A stretch of DNA of 5,865 nt from Planctomycetota bacterium (GTDB lineage Bacteria; Planctomycetota; Planctomycetia; Planctomycetales; Planctomycetaceae), in assembly GCA_027622115.1 (NCBI GenBank), contig JAQBZS010000509.1, positions 1 through 5,865 of the forward strand. The letters are read 5' to 3'. Position numbers and translations under genes: made by a program. Below the pieces are notes generated by a model. It was not told the origin of the DNA. It worked only from the letters and a program-made list of their open reading frames with translations, and did not search any database. Each line of letters begins with the position of its first letter. Position 1 is the first letter of the stretch. This document shows, piece by piece, positions 1 through 5,807 of the stretch.

Positions 1-85
1 GCTTTGTCAACTGGGGAACAAATGGGTGGGAACACAGGAGATTCGAAGCACCGACGCACGTGCGTCACCCGACCCGTCACTTTCG
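1..85 (-). other. Stretch downstream of the ParB-like gene; possible 5' end of a third gene
   Basis: On the minus strand, the frame beginning with GTG at position 80 stays open to the window edge (about 26 codons, starting MTGRVTHVRRCFESPVF). GTG at 80 lies 5 nt after the TGA of the ParB-like gene, so it could be a third coupled gene. There is no clear Shine-Dalgarno sequence and I do not recognise the peptide. It may equally be non-coding sequence joined to a truncated parB-like gene. Nothing else is visible here. Confidence 0.15.
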
Positions 86-706
86 TCAAAAAAACGGTGT
101 GCCGCGGAAGTATCCATGCGCCAAGAGCTCGATCTCGCGGACACTCAGCCGCGCCCCGGCGACCGCCTGCACGAAGCGTTCGATTTCGTTTTGGCCGACG
201 CCGTTCATGCGCATGAACGTCCGTAGCGTGACCATGTACGAGTAGACGGGAAACGCGCCGCGAAACAGAATCTGTTGGATCGCGGGGCTCATCGGGGTGA
301 GCAGATTGCGACGCGTGCTGACCCATGCCTTGCTCCGCGAGAGCATCTCGGCCACGTCGGCGATCGTCATCTCATGCGCGCTCAACAGCTCGGCCACGAA
401 GCGGGCCTGCTCGAGGATGCTCAGCGTCCTCTGCTGGCGGGCGCTGAGCAAGCTGGCGATGCCCTGTGTTTCGTCTTCGCCCCACGAGACATACGGGACG
501 CACTCGATGCCCAGTTTCGCGGCACACCGGTTGCGCCGGAAGCCATCCAGCAGCAAGCGGCCTTGCGGCGTATCGACACCTGCCAGCGGCTCTTCGATCC
601 CACGCTCGGCAATCGAAGCCAGCAAGCGCGCTTCGGCAGCGTCGTTCCGCAATCGGTAACTCTCGTAGCGGAGATCCAGGCTGCTGCGTTCCACGGACTG
701 ACTCAT
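86..706 (-). CDS. ParB/Spo0J N-domain-like DNA-binding protein, probably C-terminally shortened
   Basis: Predicted 206-aa cytoplasmic protein. What is seen: residues 27-75 look like a ParB N-terminal (ParB/Srx) fold, with a SIAERGIEEPL helix-strand and LLLDGFRRNRCAAKLG, which corresponds to the GxRRxR phosphate-binding box of ParB. Residues 95-136 look like the ParB helix-turn-helix (TIADVAEMLSRSKAWVSTRRNLL). Known for the family: ParB proteins bind DNA at specific sites and some use CTP; there is no ParA in the window, so chromosome partition is not implied. ATG at 706 (MSQSVERSS) is preferred over in-frame GTG at 715. Both lie just after the TGA of the upstream zinc-ribbon gene (718-720), which suggests translational coupling. 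The gene stops inside a T7 run (A7 at 88-94 on the plus strand). From memory, homologues continue more than 100 residues past the HGYFRG motif, so this copy may be truncated. A role in regulation or in a mobile element is inference. Confidence 0.85.
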   Translation of the reverse strand: MSQSVERSSLDLRYESYRLRNDAAEARLLASIAERGIEEPLAGVDTPQGRLLLDGFRRNRCAAKLGIECVPYVSWGEDETQGIASLLSARQQRTLSILEQARFVAELLSAHEMTIADVAEMLSRSKAWVSTRRNLLTPMSPAIQQILFRGAFPVYSYMVTLRTFMRMNGVGQNEIERFVQAVAGARLSVREIELLAHGYFRGTPFF

Positions 707-717
707 CGATCGCACCG

Positions 718-1314
718 TCAGGGCGGGTGTTGGTTGAGAAAGCGAAGAACATATTCGCGCCGCGGCAACCTGTCGAAGCTGCGTTGTCTCATGCTCCGTA
801 GCAGGACGTGCAGGAGTTCACGGCGGCTGATCGTGCGGCCTTCGATCACGCTCACGACCATCGCCAGATACGGCAACATGGGTGAGTTCACCAGAGTGGC
901 TTCGTCAAGCACGAAGCCGTCCAGTACCAACTTCACGTCCTCGCGGCACACTTCCTCGAAATCAACCTGCGTTGATTGATGCGTGGGATGTGGTGTAGGT
1001 TGCGTTACGGACTCAAGGGGAGTATCAGCGGGTGAGGCGCCGTGGTCGGCCGGCGTCGTATCTGGCGACGTCCCGTTTTCGCTGTCGCCACATTCGCTTC
1101 GCTTGCCGTTGAGAACCTTCTTATTCTTGCGTCCTCGGTCCGTTCGGTAGTGCTTCTTGCTCCGCTCGTTGGCCTGCTGGCGGCGGTGGCGCCCACGGCA
1201 ACCGAACGCACAGCGGAGATTCCGCCGATTCGCATTCCGCGGATGTGTCAGGAAGCGAATTCCACAGTGGCAGCAGTGGACCGCACAGCTTGCCAGACCG
1301 GGATGATCGCGCAA
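718..1314 (-). CDS. Zinc-ribbon-like basic protein, probable DNA-binding partner of the ParB-like protein
   Basis: From the TTG at 1314 this is 198 aa. Cysteines at residues 14, 17, 35 and 39 (HCCHC, then LRCAFGC) form a C-x2-C-x17-C-x3-C cluster able to bind zinc. It is followed by an Arg/Lys-rich segment (residues 40-72, RHRRQQANERSKKHYRT and on) typical of nucleic-acid contact. Residues 74-117 are Ser/Thr/Pro-rich and probably a linker. Residues 118-198 look like a compact helical domain (DVKLVLDGFVLDEATLV, then RRELLHVLLRSM). It lies directly upstream of the ParB-like gene, with 11 nt to that gene's ATG, so the two are likely made together. The TTG start is doubtful: the same frame continues upstream with protein-like sequence (see 1315-1473), so the true N-terminus is probably longer. 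No catalytic residues are recognised. I recall similar zinc-ribbon/ParB pairs from planctomycetes but know of no assigned function. Confidence 0.7.
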   Translation of the reverse strand: MRDHPGLASCAVHCCHCGIRFLTHPRNANRRNLRCAFGCRGRHRRQQANERSKKHYRTDRGRKNKKVLNGKRSECGDSENGTSPDTTPADHGASPADTPLESVTQPTPHPTHQSTQVDFEEVCREDVKLVLDGFVLDEATLVNSPMLPYLAMVVSVIEGRTISRRELLHVLLRSMRQRSFDRLPRREYVLRFLNQHPP

Positions 1315-1473
1315 GATGGCATCCAGCGTGAGCTGATACTGACGAACAAGCGGACGGGCGCGGTCGTCCTGATGCCAATCCTGGCGAAACGAAAAGAATT
1401 CCCCGACGGCGACGACAAAAACGCCAGGTTCTCGGATAAGATGCTGATCGTATTGGACACCTCCTCGTCCTAC
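1315..1473 (-). other. Open upstream extension of the zinc-ribbon gene, with no standard start codon
   Basis: In the frame of the zinc-ribbon gene, codons stay open from 1314 up to a TGA at 1474-1476, a further 53 codons. The encoded sequence looks like real protein, for example FFSFRQDWHQDDRARPLV and RQYQLTLDAIL leading directly into the TTG-started part. No ATG, GTG or TTG occurs in this frame. In the frame offset by one, a GTG at 1460 (MSNTISILSENL) is open to 1248, so a -1 shift anywhere between about 1460 and 1320 would join it to the zinc-ribbon frame. The options are initiation at a rare codon, programmed or mutational frameshift, loss of the start, or true initiation at TTG 1314. Confidence 0.5.
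1458..1465 (-). promoter_or_regulatory. Near-consensus Shine-Dalgarno sequence upstream of the zinc-ribbon frame
   Basis: On the minus strand this reads AGGAGGTG, an 8-base match to the anti-Shine-Dalgarno sequence and the strongest ribosome binding site seen in the window. No ATG follows at normal spacing. A GTG at 1460 overlaps it, and an ATA in a third frame lies about 7 nt downstream. Four of its bases (1462-1465) lie inside the 3' arm of the hairpin at 1462-1510, so folding would restrict ribosome access. Confidence 0.5.
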
Positions 1474-1515
1474 TCACTCGACGCCTATGCGGCGAGGTGT
1501 AGGACGAGGATTTTT
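1462..1515 (+). terminator. Perfect 12-bp inverted repeat with T5 tail: plus-strand terminator or 5' leader hairpin
   Basis: TCCTCGTCCTAC (1462-1473) is the exact reverse complement of GTAGGACGAGGA (1499-1510). The 25-nt loop contains a smaller CGCC/GGCG stem. TTTTT follows at 1511-1515, so for plus-strand transcription it looks like an intrinsic terminator that would stop antisense transcripts from entering the gene at 1696. Read as minus-strand RNA, the same stem sits in the leader of the zinc-ribbon gene and covers part of its Shine-Dalgarno sequence. ACACCTC (1457-1463) and GAGGTGT (1494-1500) offer an alternative 7-bp pairing over the SD core. Confidence 0.5.
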
Positions 1516-1528
1516 CACACATTCACAC
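1514..1528. repeat. Two tandem TTCACAC units, 8-bp period
   Basis: TTCACAC occurs at 1514-1520 and again at 1522-1528, one base apart (GTGTGAATGTGTGAA on the minus strand). It lies in the divergent spacer just upstream of the hairpin, as seen by the minus-strand gene, where a regulator site could sit. The spacing is not a full helical turn. No regulator is identified. Confidence 0.25.
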
Positions 1529-1587
1529 CAAATCCAGTGCAACGCGCTGGCGCAACCGCGTGACGTGATACAAACGACCGCTGTTTG

Positions 1588-1599
1588 GTTCCATGGAAC
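1588..1599. promoter_or_regulatory. 12-bp perfect palindrome, candidate operator
   Basis: GTTCCATGGAAC is a perfect dyad in the roughly 220-nt spacer between the minus-strand zinc-ribbon unit and the plus-strand gene at 1696. Its position would suit a dimeric repressor controlling either direction. A palindrome of this size can arise by chance, and no convincing -10/-35 pair was seen next to it. Confidence 0.25.
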
Positions 1600-1695
1600 G
1601 CGATCAAGCATTCGTGCCACCAAACGTGGCATGGGCCCGAACTGGCCTGAGACATTCGTGGACGTGAAGTTCTGTTTTAGAAAGTGGGAAACAAC

Positions 1696-2157
1696 ATGGT
1701 TCATTCAAACGGCCGTTGGCGACTACCCGAGGATTCGGGCAAACGCGACGATCCAGACAAGGACTTTCCCATTCGGCAAGCGTTTACCGACTGCTCCGGT
1801 CAAACCAGGCACTTTGTTATAAAGTACTTCCGCGCCAGTCTTGGGTTTGGCGTGCAGGCGGAGGAAGAAGGAAAAGTTGGGCAAGGATTCTACTTCCGCG
1901 AGTTCGATGCGACGAGTCCCTATTTAGCACTCGGTCGCCTTCGCGGACGAATCGAGAAAGCGCTTGCCACGCGGCATATTGAGCAACGAGAGCCGGGAAG
2001 TTTTCAGGCCACCCACCGCACAGTGCGAGGCAGAATCTCCTATTCGGATGGCGAAGTCGCCTTCGTCATTGATGGGCAGCTACTCACCTTGCAACAGTTT
2101 GGAAAGATGGTCGAGACGTTTGAGGGATTCGAGTTTCGATTCGATATCCGCGATTAA
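1696..2157 (+). CDS. DUF7713-like small protein of unknown function
   Basis: Predicted 153-aa soluble protein with no signal peptide or membrane segment. What is seen: residues 34-56 (GQTRHFVIKYFRASLGFGVQA), a middle helix LGRLRGRIEKAL (79-90), then RTVRGRISY (108-116), and a C-terminal segment VIDGQLLTLQQFGKMVETFEGFEFRFDIRD whose key residues are D126-G127, F135-G136, F142-E143-G144 and F146. This order and the ending match my memory of DUF7713 domains, where the motif resembles a WEEFGRML..YEGW.F signature. The function of that family is unknown to me. ATG at 1696 is preferred, with AGTGGGA about 5 nt upstream as a modest Shine-Dalgarno sequence; GTG at 1684 is the only other in-frame option because TAG closes the frame at 1678. 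The gene stands alone, divergent from the zinc-ribbon unit and convergent with the Sco fusion gene. Confidence 0.75.
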   Translation: MVHSNGRWRLPEDSGKRDDPDKDFPIRQAFTDCSGQTRHFVIKYFRASLGFGVQAEEEGKVGQGFYFREFDATSPYLALGRLRGRIEKALATRHIEQREPGSFQATHRTVRGRISYSDGEVAFVIDGQLLTLQQFGKMVETFEGFEFRFDIRD

Positions 2158-2208
2158 TCATGTCCCTACGACAACGGTGCCTCGCCAACCGGTCGCGGTT
2201 GAACCCTA

Positions 2209-2274
2209 CTTGGAAGAAAAGAGACCCAAGACGACTTGTCGCCGGTAATCCAGTCGCCCTTTCTTCTTTCCAAG
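2209..2274. repeat. Imperfect inverted repeat in the convergent spacer
   Basis: CTTGGAA (2209-2215) pairs with TTCCAAG (2268-2274). With a one-base bulge, the adjoining GAA...AAG and CTT...TTC segments also pair, giving a stem of about 12 bp. The loop contains the palindrome CGACTTGTCG (2232-2241). The location suits a bidirectional transcript end, but no U-rich tail follows on either strand. Confidence 0.3.
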
Positions 2275-2497
2275 CAGTGGATCCATTTACCTGAGCACGA
2301 ATGGGTCAATTCAGCTGAGCGACATAGACCTGCTAGTCGTCACTGGGGATCCTTTCAGTTACCATGAGCAGTTCAACCTCGCAACCTCAGGTCTGGTGCT
2401 GGAAATCAAATTTCCTATCAGTTGGTTACAATCGACCCCGACTGACTGCCAAAGAATCCGGCAACTTACTAACGAGGGCTGTCGGGTTCGACGATGA
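2249..2497 (+). pseudogene. 82-codon open frame without a start codon; possible decayed gene remnant
   Basis: From after a TAA at 2246-2248 to a TGA at 2495-2497, one plus-strand frame is open. It reads like a folded protein, with SGSIYLSTNGSIQLSDIDL, then VVTGDPF and SGLVLEIKFPI. It has no ATG, and its only GTG is deep inside. Its 3' end overlaps the end of the minus-strand Sco-ASPIC gene by 29 nt. It may be the 3' remnant of a lost gene or simply a chance open frame; I do not recognise a family. Confidence 0.22.
2401..2415. repeat. Small AT-rich hairpin past the Sco-ASPIC stop
   Basis: GGAAAT and ATTTCC are perfect complements around a 3-nt CAA loop, 54 nt beyond the minus-strand stop codon. 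It could end or stabilise that transcript, but the stem is short and lacks a T tract. Confidence 0.2.
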
Positions 2498-5099
2498 GTA
2501 ACTGCTGGTTCGCAGGAATCGGCCCAGCAATTTCCTGAAGGTCGCCGCCTAGCCATTGAACGGAGATGTGATCAACGACATCAGCATCGCCAAGCCCGAA
2601 ATAAAGCGGCAGCGAGCTTTGCGATATGTAACCGGACTGGCCGTCGTGAACTTGCGTAAACACTTTGTCCCCGATGGTAACTTGAACCCTCGCGCTTAAC
2701 CCGTCTCTGTTTGAACGTGTGCCGCGCAACTGAATCTTCAGGAAATGCAGAGTCTCTTTTTGCTCGCTGAGATTGCTGGTGAGCACCATCGGTGGACTAT
2801 TGAAGTCATTGGTCACAATGTCGAGGTCTCCGTCCTGATCGAGATCGAAGATGACGGATGATCTGGACCCGAGGGCTCCCCAAGCGACAACTCGCCCACT
2901 TTGCCCGGCACACTCTGGATGGTCTTTGTCAGCGCCCGAGCAATCGAGTTCGAACCAGGGAGTTACGACTCGACCGTCTCGTCGTGGTTCGACTCCCAAG
3001 ATGAATTCCGCGTCCACGAATGTGTTTCCGTGGTCATTGAGCAACAGCGAGTTGGTCTGATAACGAAACGTAAAATTCATGCACGACGTAATAAACACAT
3101 CCTGGAATCCATCGGCGTTGAGATCACCCACGCTGTGTCCCCACGGCCAGTAATTTTCCGCATTGATCTGATCGGACACCTCACGAAACAGGTCAGGTCC
3201 CTGCTTCTCGTAAAACCCATTTCCAAAGACATTCTTCCCTGTGCCGCGACTGCGCAGATAGGACTTCGGCGGTACTGCGTCGTCGCGTGGTTTTTTCTTT
3301 TCTTGAGGACCATTGATGTCCCGCCAAGGCTGCCACATGTCAGCATGCATGTTGGTAATGAATAGATCCATCAAGCCATCGTTGTTGTAGTCGAATGACT
3401 TGACGCACATCCCGCCCCAAACTGAATTCGGAAAAACCTGTGAGCCCCGACGCTCAAATCTTTTCCCCTCGACGTTCTCGTAGTACTCGTCATTGCCTTG
3501 CATGTTGACGACGTACAGATCGGTCCATCCATCGTCGTTCGCATCCAGGGGTGTCGCGTCACCGGACCAGCCGTTGTCAACCAGTCCGGTCTCTTTCGAC
3601 ACATCGCGAAAGAGATTCCCGCCTTCGTTATGATACAGAATGCTCTGCTCGGACCGTTCTGCAAACAGGTGCCCCGCAAAAGCGGAATCCGTCCCGATGA
3701 AGTAAGGATGGTCTTGCTTTTCACGGTCGCGGCTGTAGCCGATTTCATCCGTCGTAAAGACGCCGACATTTGTCAGGAACAAGTCCAGCCGTCCGTCGCG
3801 GTCGTAGTCGAAAAAATCGGCGCTCGATGAATGCCCCACATGTTCCAGCCCAGACTTCACGGTGGCATCGGTGAAGTGGCCTTGACCGTTGTTTTCGAAG
3901 AAGGCGTTACCGTGCCGTGTCGTGGTGACGAACAGATCCGGATCTCCATCGTTGTCCGTGTCGGCGAATGAAGCACTGACGGCGACTCGCCCCGCCAGAG
4001 CGACGCCGGCCTGCTCAGTGGTATTTTCAAAACGACCTTGGCCGAGGTTCCGCCACAGCTCGCCCCCACTGACTTGATTGAGGAAGTACAGATCGTGCAG
4101 TCCGTCTCCGTCGACGTCGGCAACCGCTATGCCGTTAGCATGGTCATAGTGGTTTTGCTTGAAGTCCCGGGCTGCGTCGGAGACGGCACGATTTAAAAAA
4201 CGAATTCCGCTCTCCTCGACGCGGTCGTCGAAGGAAAAATCATGCCGGACGCGCAACTGGTTCGCCGTGGCCAGTTGATCGTCCCGACGCTGCTCCAGCC
4301 AACGTCGATCGAACAGTTCATTCGGTATGGCGAGGTGAGTCGTCTCATCAGAATTCGCCGGGGACTCGGACAGGACCGACCGCAGATCCCGCAGCAACTT
4401 GCCGAAATCGTCCTCGGAGAGGCCATCGTAATAGCCGCGAATGCGCCCGTGGGAATCGACGAGGAAGAAGAGCGGGCTATGCGTAATCGGCACTGACGTG
4501 TCCGTCGCGGAATTCGACACAGGCAGTTTGAATCCGTCTTTGCTGAGCGCCCAGAGATCCGCACGCTCGCCGGTCAGGAATTTCCAATGTTGGGGGTCCG
4601 CATGGTGAATCTCGGCGTATTCGCGAAGCCGCTCCACCGTGTCGTTTTCCGGATCGACGGTAAAGCTCACCAATCGAATGCGTTCCCATTCGTCCCAGCG
4701 GCTGGCACGCCGCTGAAGTTCCTCGAATTTCGCGGTCTGCCGTGGGCATGTCGCGGTGCATCGTGTAAACATGAAATTCGCGACCCACACATAACCGGCA
4801 CTTTCCTTGGCGCCAAACGCTGTTCCCAACTGGTCGGTCAGTTCGAATTGAGGCGCGTCGAACATCACGACCGGCCCAAACGAGTTTGCAGTTTGGAGAC
4901 GCTCGTTGGAATCGCCGTCGCCAGCGGCATTCGACGCAGGAACTGGCTTACGCTGATCCCCCGCTTTGCTGAGGTCGTTTCCTGGTTGCTGCCGATTGCA
5001 AGCGATCACGCCACAGAGCAGGAACGCTGTAATTAGATGAACGCTTCTCTCGCCAGCGAACTTCCGGTCGCGTCGATTGAGGTAGCTATCGTGAGTCAT
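2469..5099 (-). CDS. Sco1/SenC-FG-GAP-ASPIC/UnbV fusion lipoprotein
   Basis: Predicted 876-aa exported protein. A signal peptide (HLITAFLLCGVIAC) ends in the lipobox VIAC, so Cys34 would be lipidated and the rest lies outside the cytoplasmic membrane. Residues about 78-245 form a Sco1/SenC thioredoxin-like domain with the metal-binding CTATC motif (Cys114, Cys118) and the distal ligand His207 in ITHSPLFFLVD. Sco proteins deliver copper to, or reduce, the CuA site of cytochrome c oxidase. Residues about 320-770 hold seven FG-GAP/VCBS Ca-binding loops of the DxDxDG type (near 328, 380, 431, 519, 570, 659 and 752), expected to make a beta-propeller. Residues about 787-869 are an ASPIC/UnbV (CRTAC1-type) domain. 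All Sco ligands are intact. ATG at 5099 is preferred because it puts the signal peptide near the N-terminus and leaves 31 nt after the upstream gene (AAAGG about 11 nt upstream); TTG at 5159 would overlap that gene. It is co-transcribed with the subunit II-like gene. The partner of the propeller is unknown. Confidence 0.92.
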   Translation of the reverse strand: MTHDSYLNRRDRKFAGERSVHLITAFLLCGVIACNRQQPGNDLSKAGDQRKPVPASNAAGDGDSNERLQTANSFGPVVMFDAPQFELTDQLGTAFGAKESAGYVWVANFMFTRCTATCPRQTAKFEELQRRASRWDEWERIRLVSFTVDPENDTVERLREYAEIHHADPQHWKFLTGERADLWALSKDGFKLPVSNSATDTSVPITHSPLFFLVDSHGRIRGYYDGLSEDDFGKLLRDLRSVLSESPANSDETTHLAIPNELFDRRWLEQRRDDQLATANQLRVRHDFSFDDRVEESGIRFLNRAVSDAARDFKQNHYDHANGIAVADVDGDGLHDLYFLNQVSGGELWRNLGQGRFENTTEQAGVALAGRVAVSASFADTDNDGDPDLFVTTTRHGNAFFENNGQGHFTDATVKSGLEHVGHSSSADFFDYDRDGRLDLFLTNVGVFTTDEIGYSRDREKQDHPYFIGTDSAFAGHLFAERSEQSILYHNEGGNLFRDVSKETGLVDNGWSGDATPLDANDDGWTDLYVVNMQGNDEYYENVEGKRFERRGSQVFPNSVWGGMCVKSFDYNNDGLMDLFITNMHADMWQPWRDINGPQEKKKPRDDAVPPKSYLRSRGTGKNVFGNGFYEKQGPDLFREVSDQINAENYWPWGHSVGDLNADGFQDVFITSCMNFTFRYQTNSLLLNDHGNTFVDAEFILGVEPRRDGRVVTPWFELDCSGADKDHPECAGQSGRVVAWGALGSRSSVIFDLDQDGDLDIVTNDFNSPPMVLTSNLSEQKETLHFLKIQLRGTRSNRDGLSARVQVTIGDKVFTQVHDGQSGYISQSSLPLYFGLGDADVVDHISVQWLGGDLQEIAGPIPANQQLLIVEPDSPR

Positions 5100-5130
5100 G
5101 AGAGCAGTAGCCTTTCGTGGTGGCCCAGGT

Positions 5131-5769
5131 TCAATACGAGCGCGCTGTCGGAGCTTCAAGTTTTTGTTCGCTAAGCCATTTCAGAAACAGGGCTCGCGAT
5201 TCAACGACAATGATTCCAGTCAATTCGGGGTGTGAATCTCCGCACAATTCATTGCCAAGCAAAGGATACTGCCCGGCGATTGTGGGGCGAAACTCCATTT
5301 GAAATTCGAGACTCGGAACGGCGATCTCTTTCTTCTCGAAGATCGGGATCTCCAAGACGTAAACGTAATCCGTGCTTTTCAGCACGAGCTCGACGGCCGT
5401 CTCTAACGGAACATGGACATGACGCAGAGTCAGCACGTCGTCGGACGTCGCAAGCCGTCCGTCGAAACCCGGATATCGCACATGCCAGCGATAATTGCTG
5501 CCGGTAACTTCAATTCGATAGGGCTCACAGATTCGGGCTGCGACGTTCGTCTCCGTCGTGGGGTCATCGGCCGCCGATTCTCTCTGCGCTTCGGATCGCG
5601 AATGAGCCGCCTCGGAACATCCCCCGGAGCCAACGACGATCAGGAGCAACAGAGCGCCGAATGAAATTGTCAAACCGTGGCTGAGCGGCGCCAGACGATG
5701 TCTTTGGTGGCTCAGCAATCTTTGGGCTAGCCTGCATTTTTCATCACATCGGAAAATGTGGAGGGGCAT
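5131..5769 (-). CDS. Cytochrome c oxidase subunit II-like cupredoxin lipoprotein with a degenerate CuA site
   Basis: Residue numbers here count from in-frame GTG 5826 (231 aa); from ATG 5769 the protein is 212 aa. A hydrophobic stretch (LTISFGALLLLIVVGSGGC) ends at Cys70, a weak lipobox, so export with lipid anchoring is likely; the two-helix anchor of true subunit II is absent. Residues about 103-219 form the cupredoxin domain: EVTGSNYRWHVRYPG matches the W-x-W/YP region, STDYVYVLEIPIF matches the S-x-D-V-x-H segment, and GNELCGDSHPELTG matches the C-x-E-x-C-x3-H-x2-M loop. Against the CuA ligands, His is Tyr156, the first Cys is Gly191 and Met is Leu202, while Glu193, Cys195 and His199 remain. 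A normal binuclear CuA centre is therefore unlikely. A single-copper or structural role is inference. ATG 5769 is chosen because GTG 5826 gives a very long N-region and leaves only 24 bp to a possible divergent gene. No subunit I is in the window. Confidence 0.8.
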   Translation of the reverse strand: MPLHIFRCDEKCRLAQRLLSHQRHRLAPLSHGLTISFGALLLLIVVGSGGCSEAAHSRSEAQRESAADDPTTETNVAARICEPYRIEVTGSNYRWHVRYPGFDGRLATSDDVLTLRHVHVPLETAVELVLKSTDYVYVLEIPIFEKKEIAVPSLEFQMEFRPTIAGQYPLLGNELCGDSHPELTGIIVVESRALFLKWLSEQKLEAPTARSY

Positions 5770-5807
5770 CGGCGTAGCGCGGCGTTTTTTTGAGTGGTGG
5801 CTGACTG

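Larger units (their letters stand above)
2158..2468. other. Convergent intergenic spacer
   Basis: This 311-nt stretch lies between the 3' ends of the DUF7713-like gene (plus) and the Sco-ASPIC gene (minus). It holds an open frame without a normal start (2249-2497), a 7-bp inverted repeat that extends imperfectly (2209-2274) and a 6-bp hairpin (2401-2415). No hairpin is followed by a clear T tract, so terminators for the two convergent genes are not evident. A 44-codon ATG frame from 2160 is not convincing as a gene. Confidence 0.6.

Noticed and set aside
275..979. Long plus-strand open frame (234 aa)
   Set aside because: It is antisense to the ParB-like and zinc-ribbon genes; its sequence is Arg/Ser/His-rich with no recognisable domain, while the minus-strand frames show clear motifs.
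1042..1563. Plus-strand 173-aa open frame with a hydrophobic N-terminal part
   Set aside because: It is antisense to the zinc-ribbon frame, whose Cys cluster and basic region are coherent. The hydrophobic stretch mirrors the Arg/Lys/Glu-rich codons on the other strand.
1487..1822. Plus-strand 111-aa open frame overlapping the DUF7713-like gene
   Set aside because: Different frame from the recognised protein, low-complexity appearance, no domain; it shares sequence with the better supported gene.
2187..2200. Hairpin AACCG-GTCG-CGGTT as a terminator for the DUF7713-like gene
   Set aside because: The stem is only 5 bp and is followed by GAACCC rather than a T tract.
2279..2352. Two GGATCC sites (2279-2284 and 2347-2352) as possible cloning or element borders
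   Set aside because: Six-base palindromes recur by chance; the flanking bases do not form a longer direct or inverted repeat.
2901..3365. Plus-strand 154-aa open frame inside the Sco-ASPIC gene
   Set aside because: It is antisense to well-defined FG-GAP repeats and has no independent start signal or recognisable motif.
5100..5159. TTG start at 5159 for the Sco fusion
   Set aside because: It would overlap the upstream gene by 29 nt and put 20 extra residues ahead of the signal peptide; ATG 5099 gives a better lipoprotein N-terminus.
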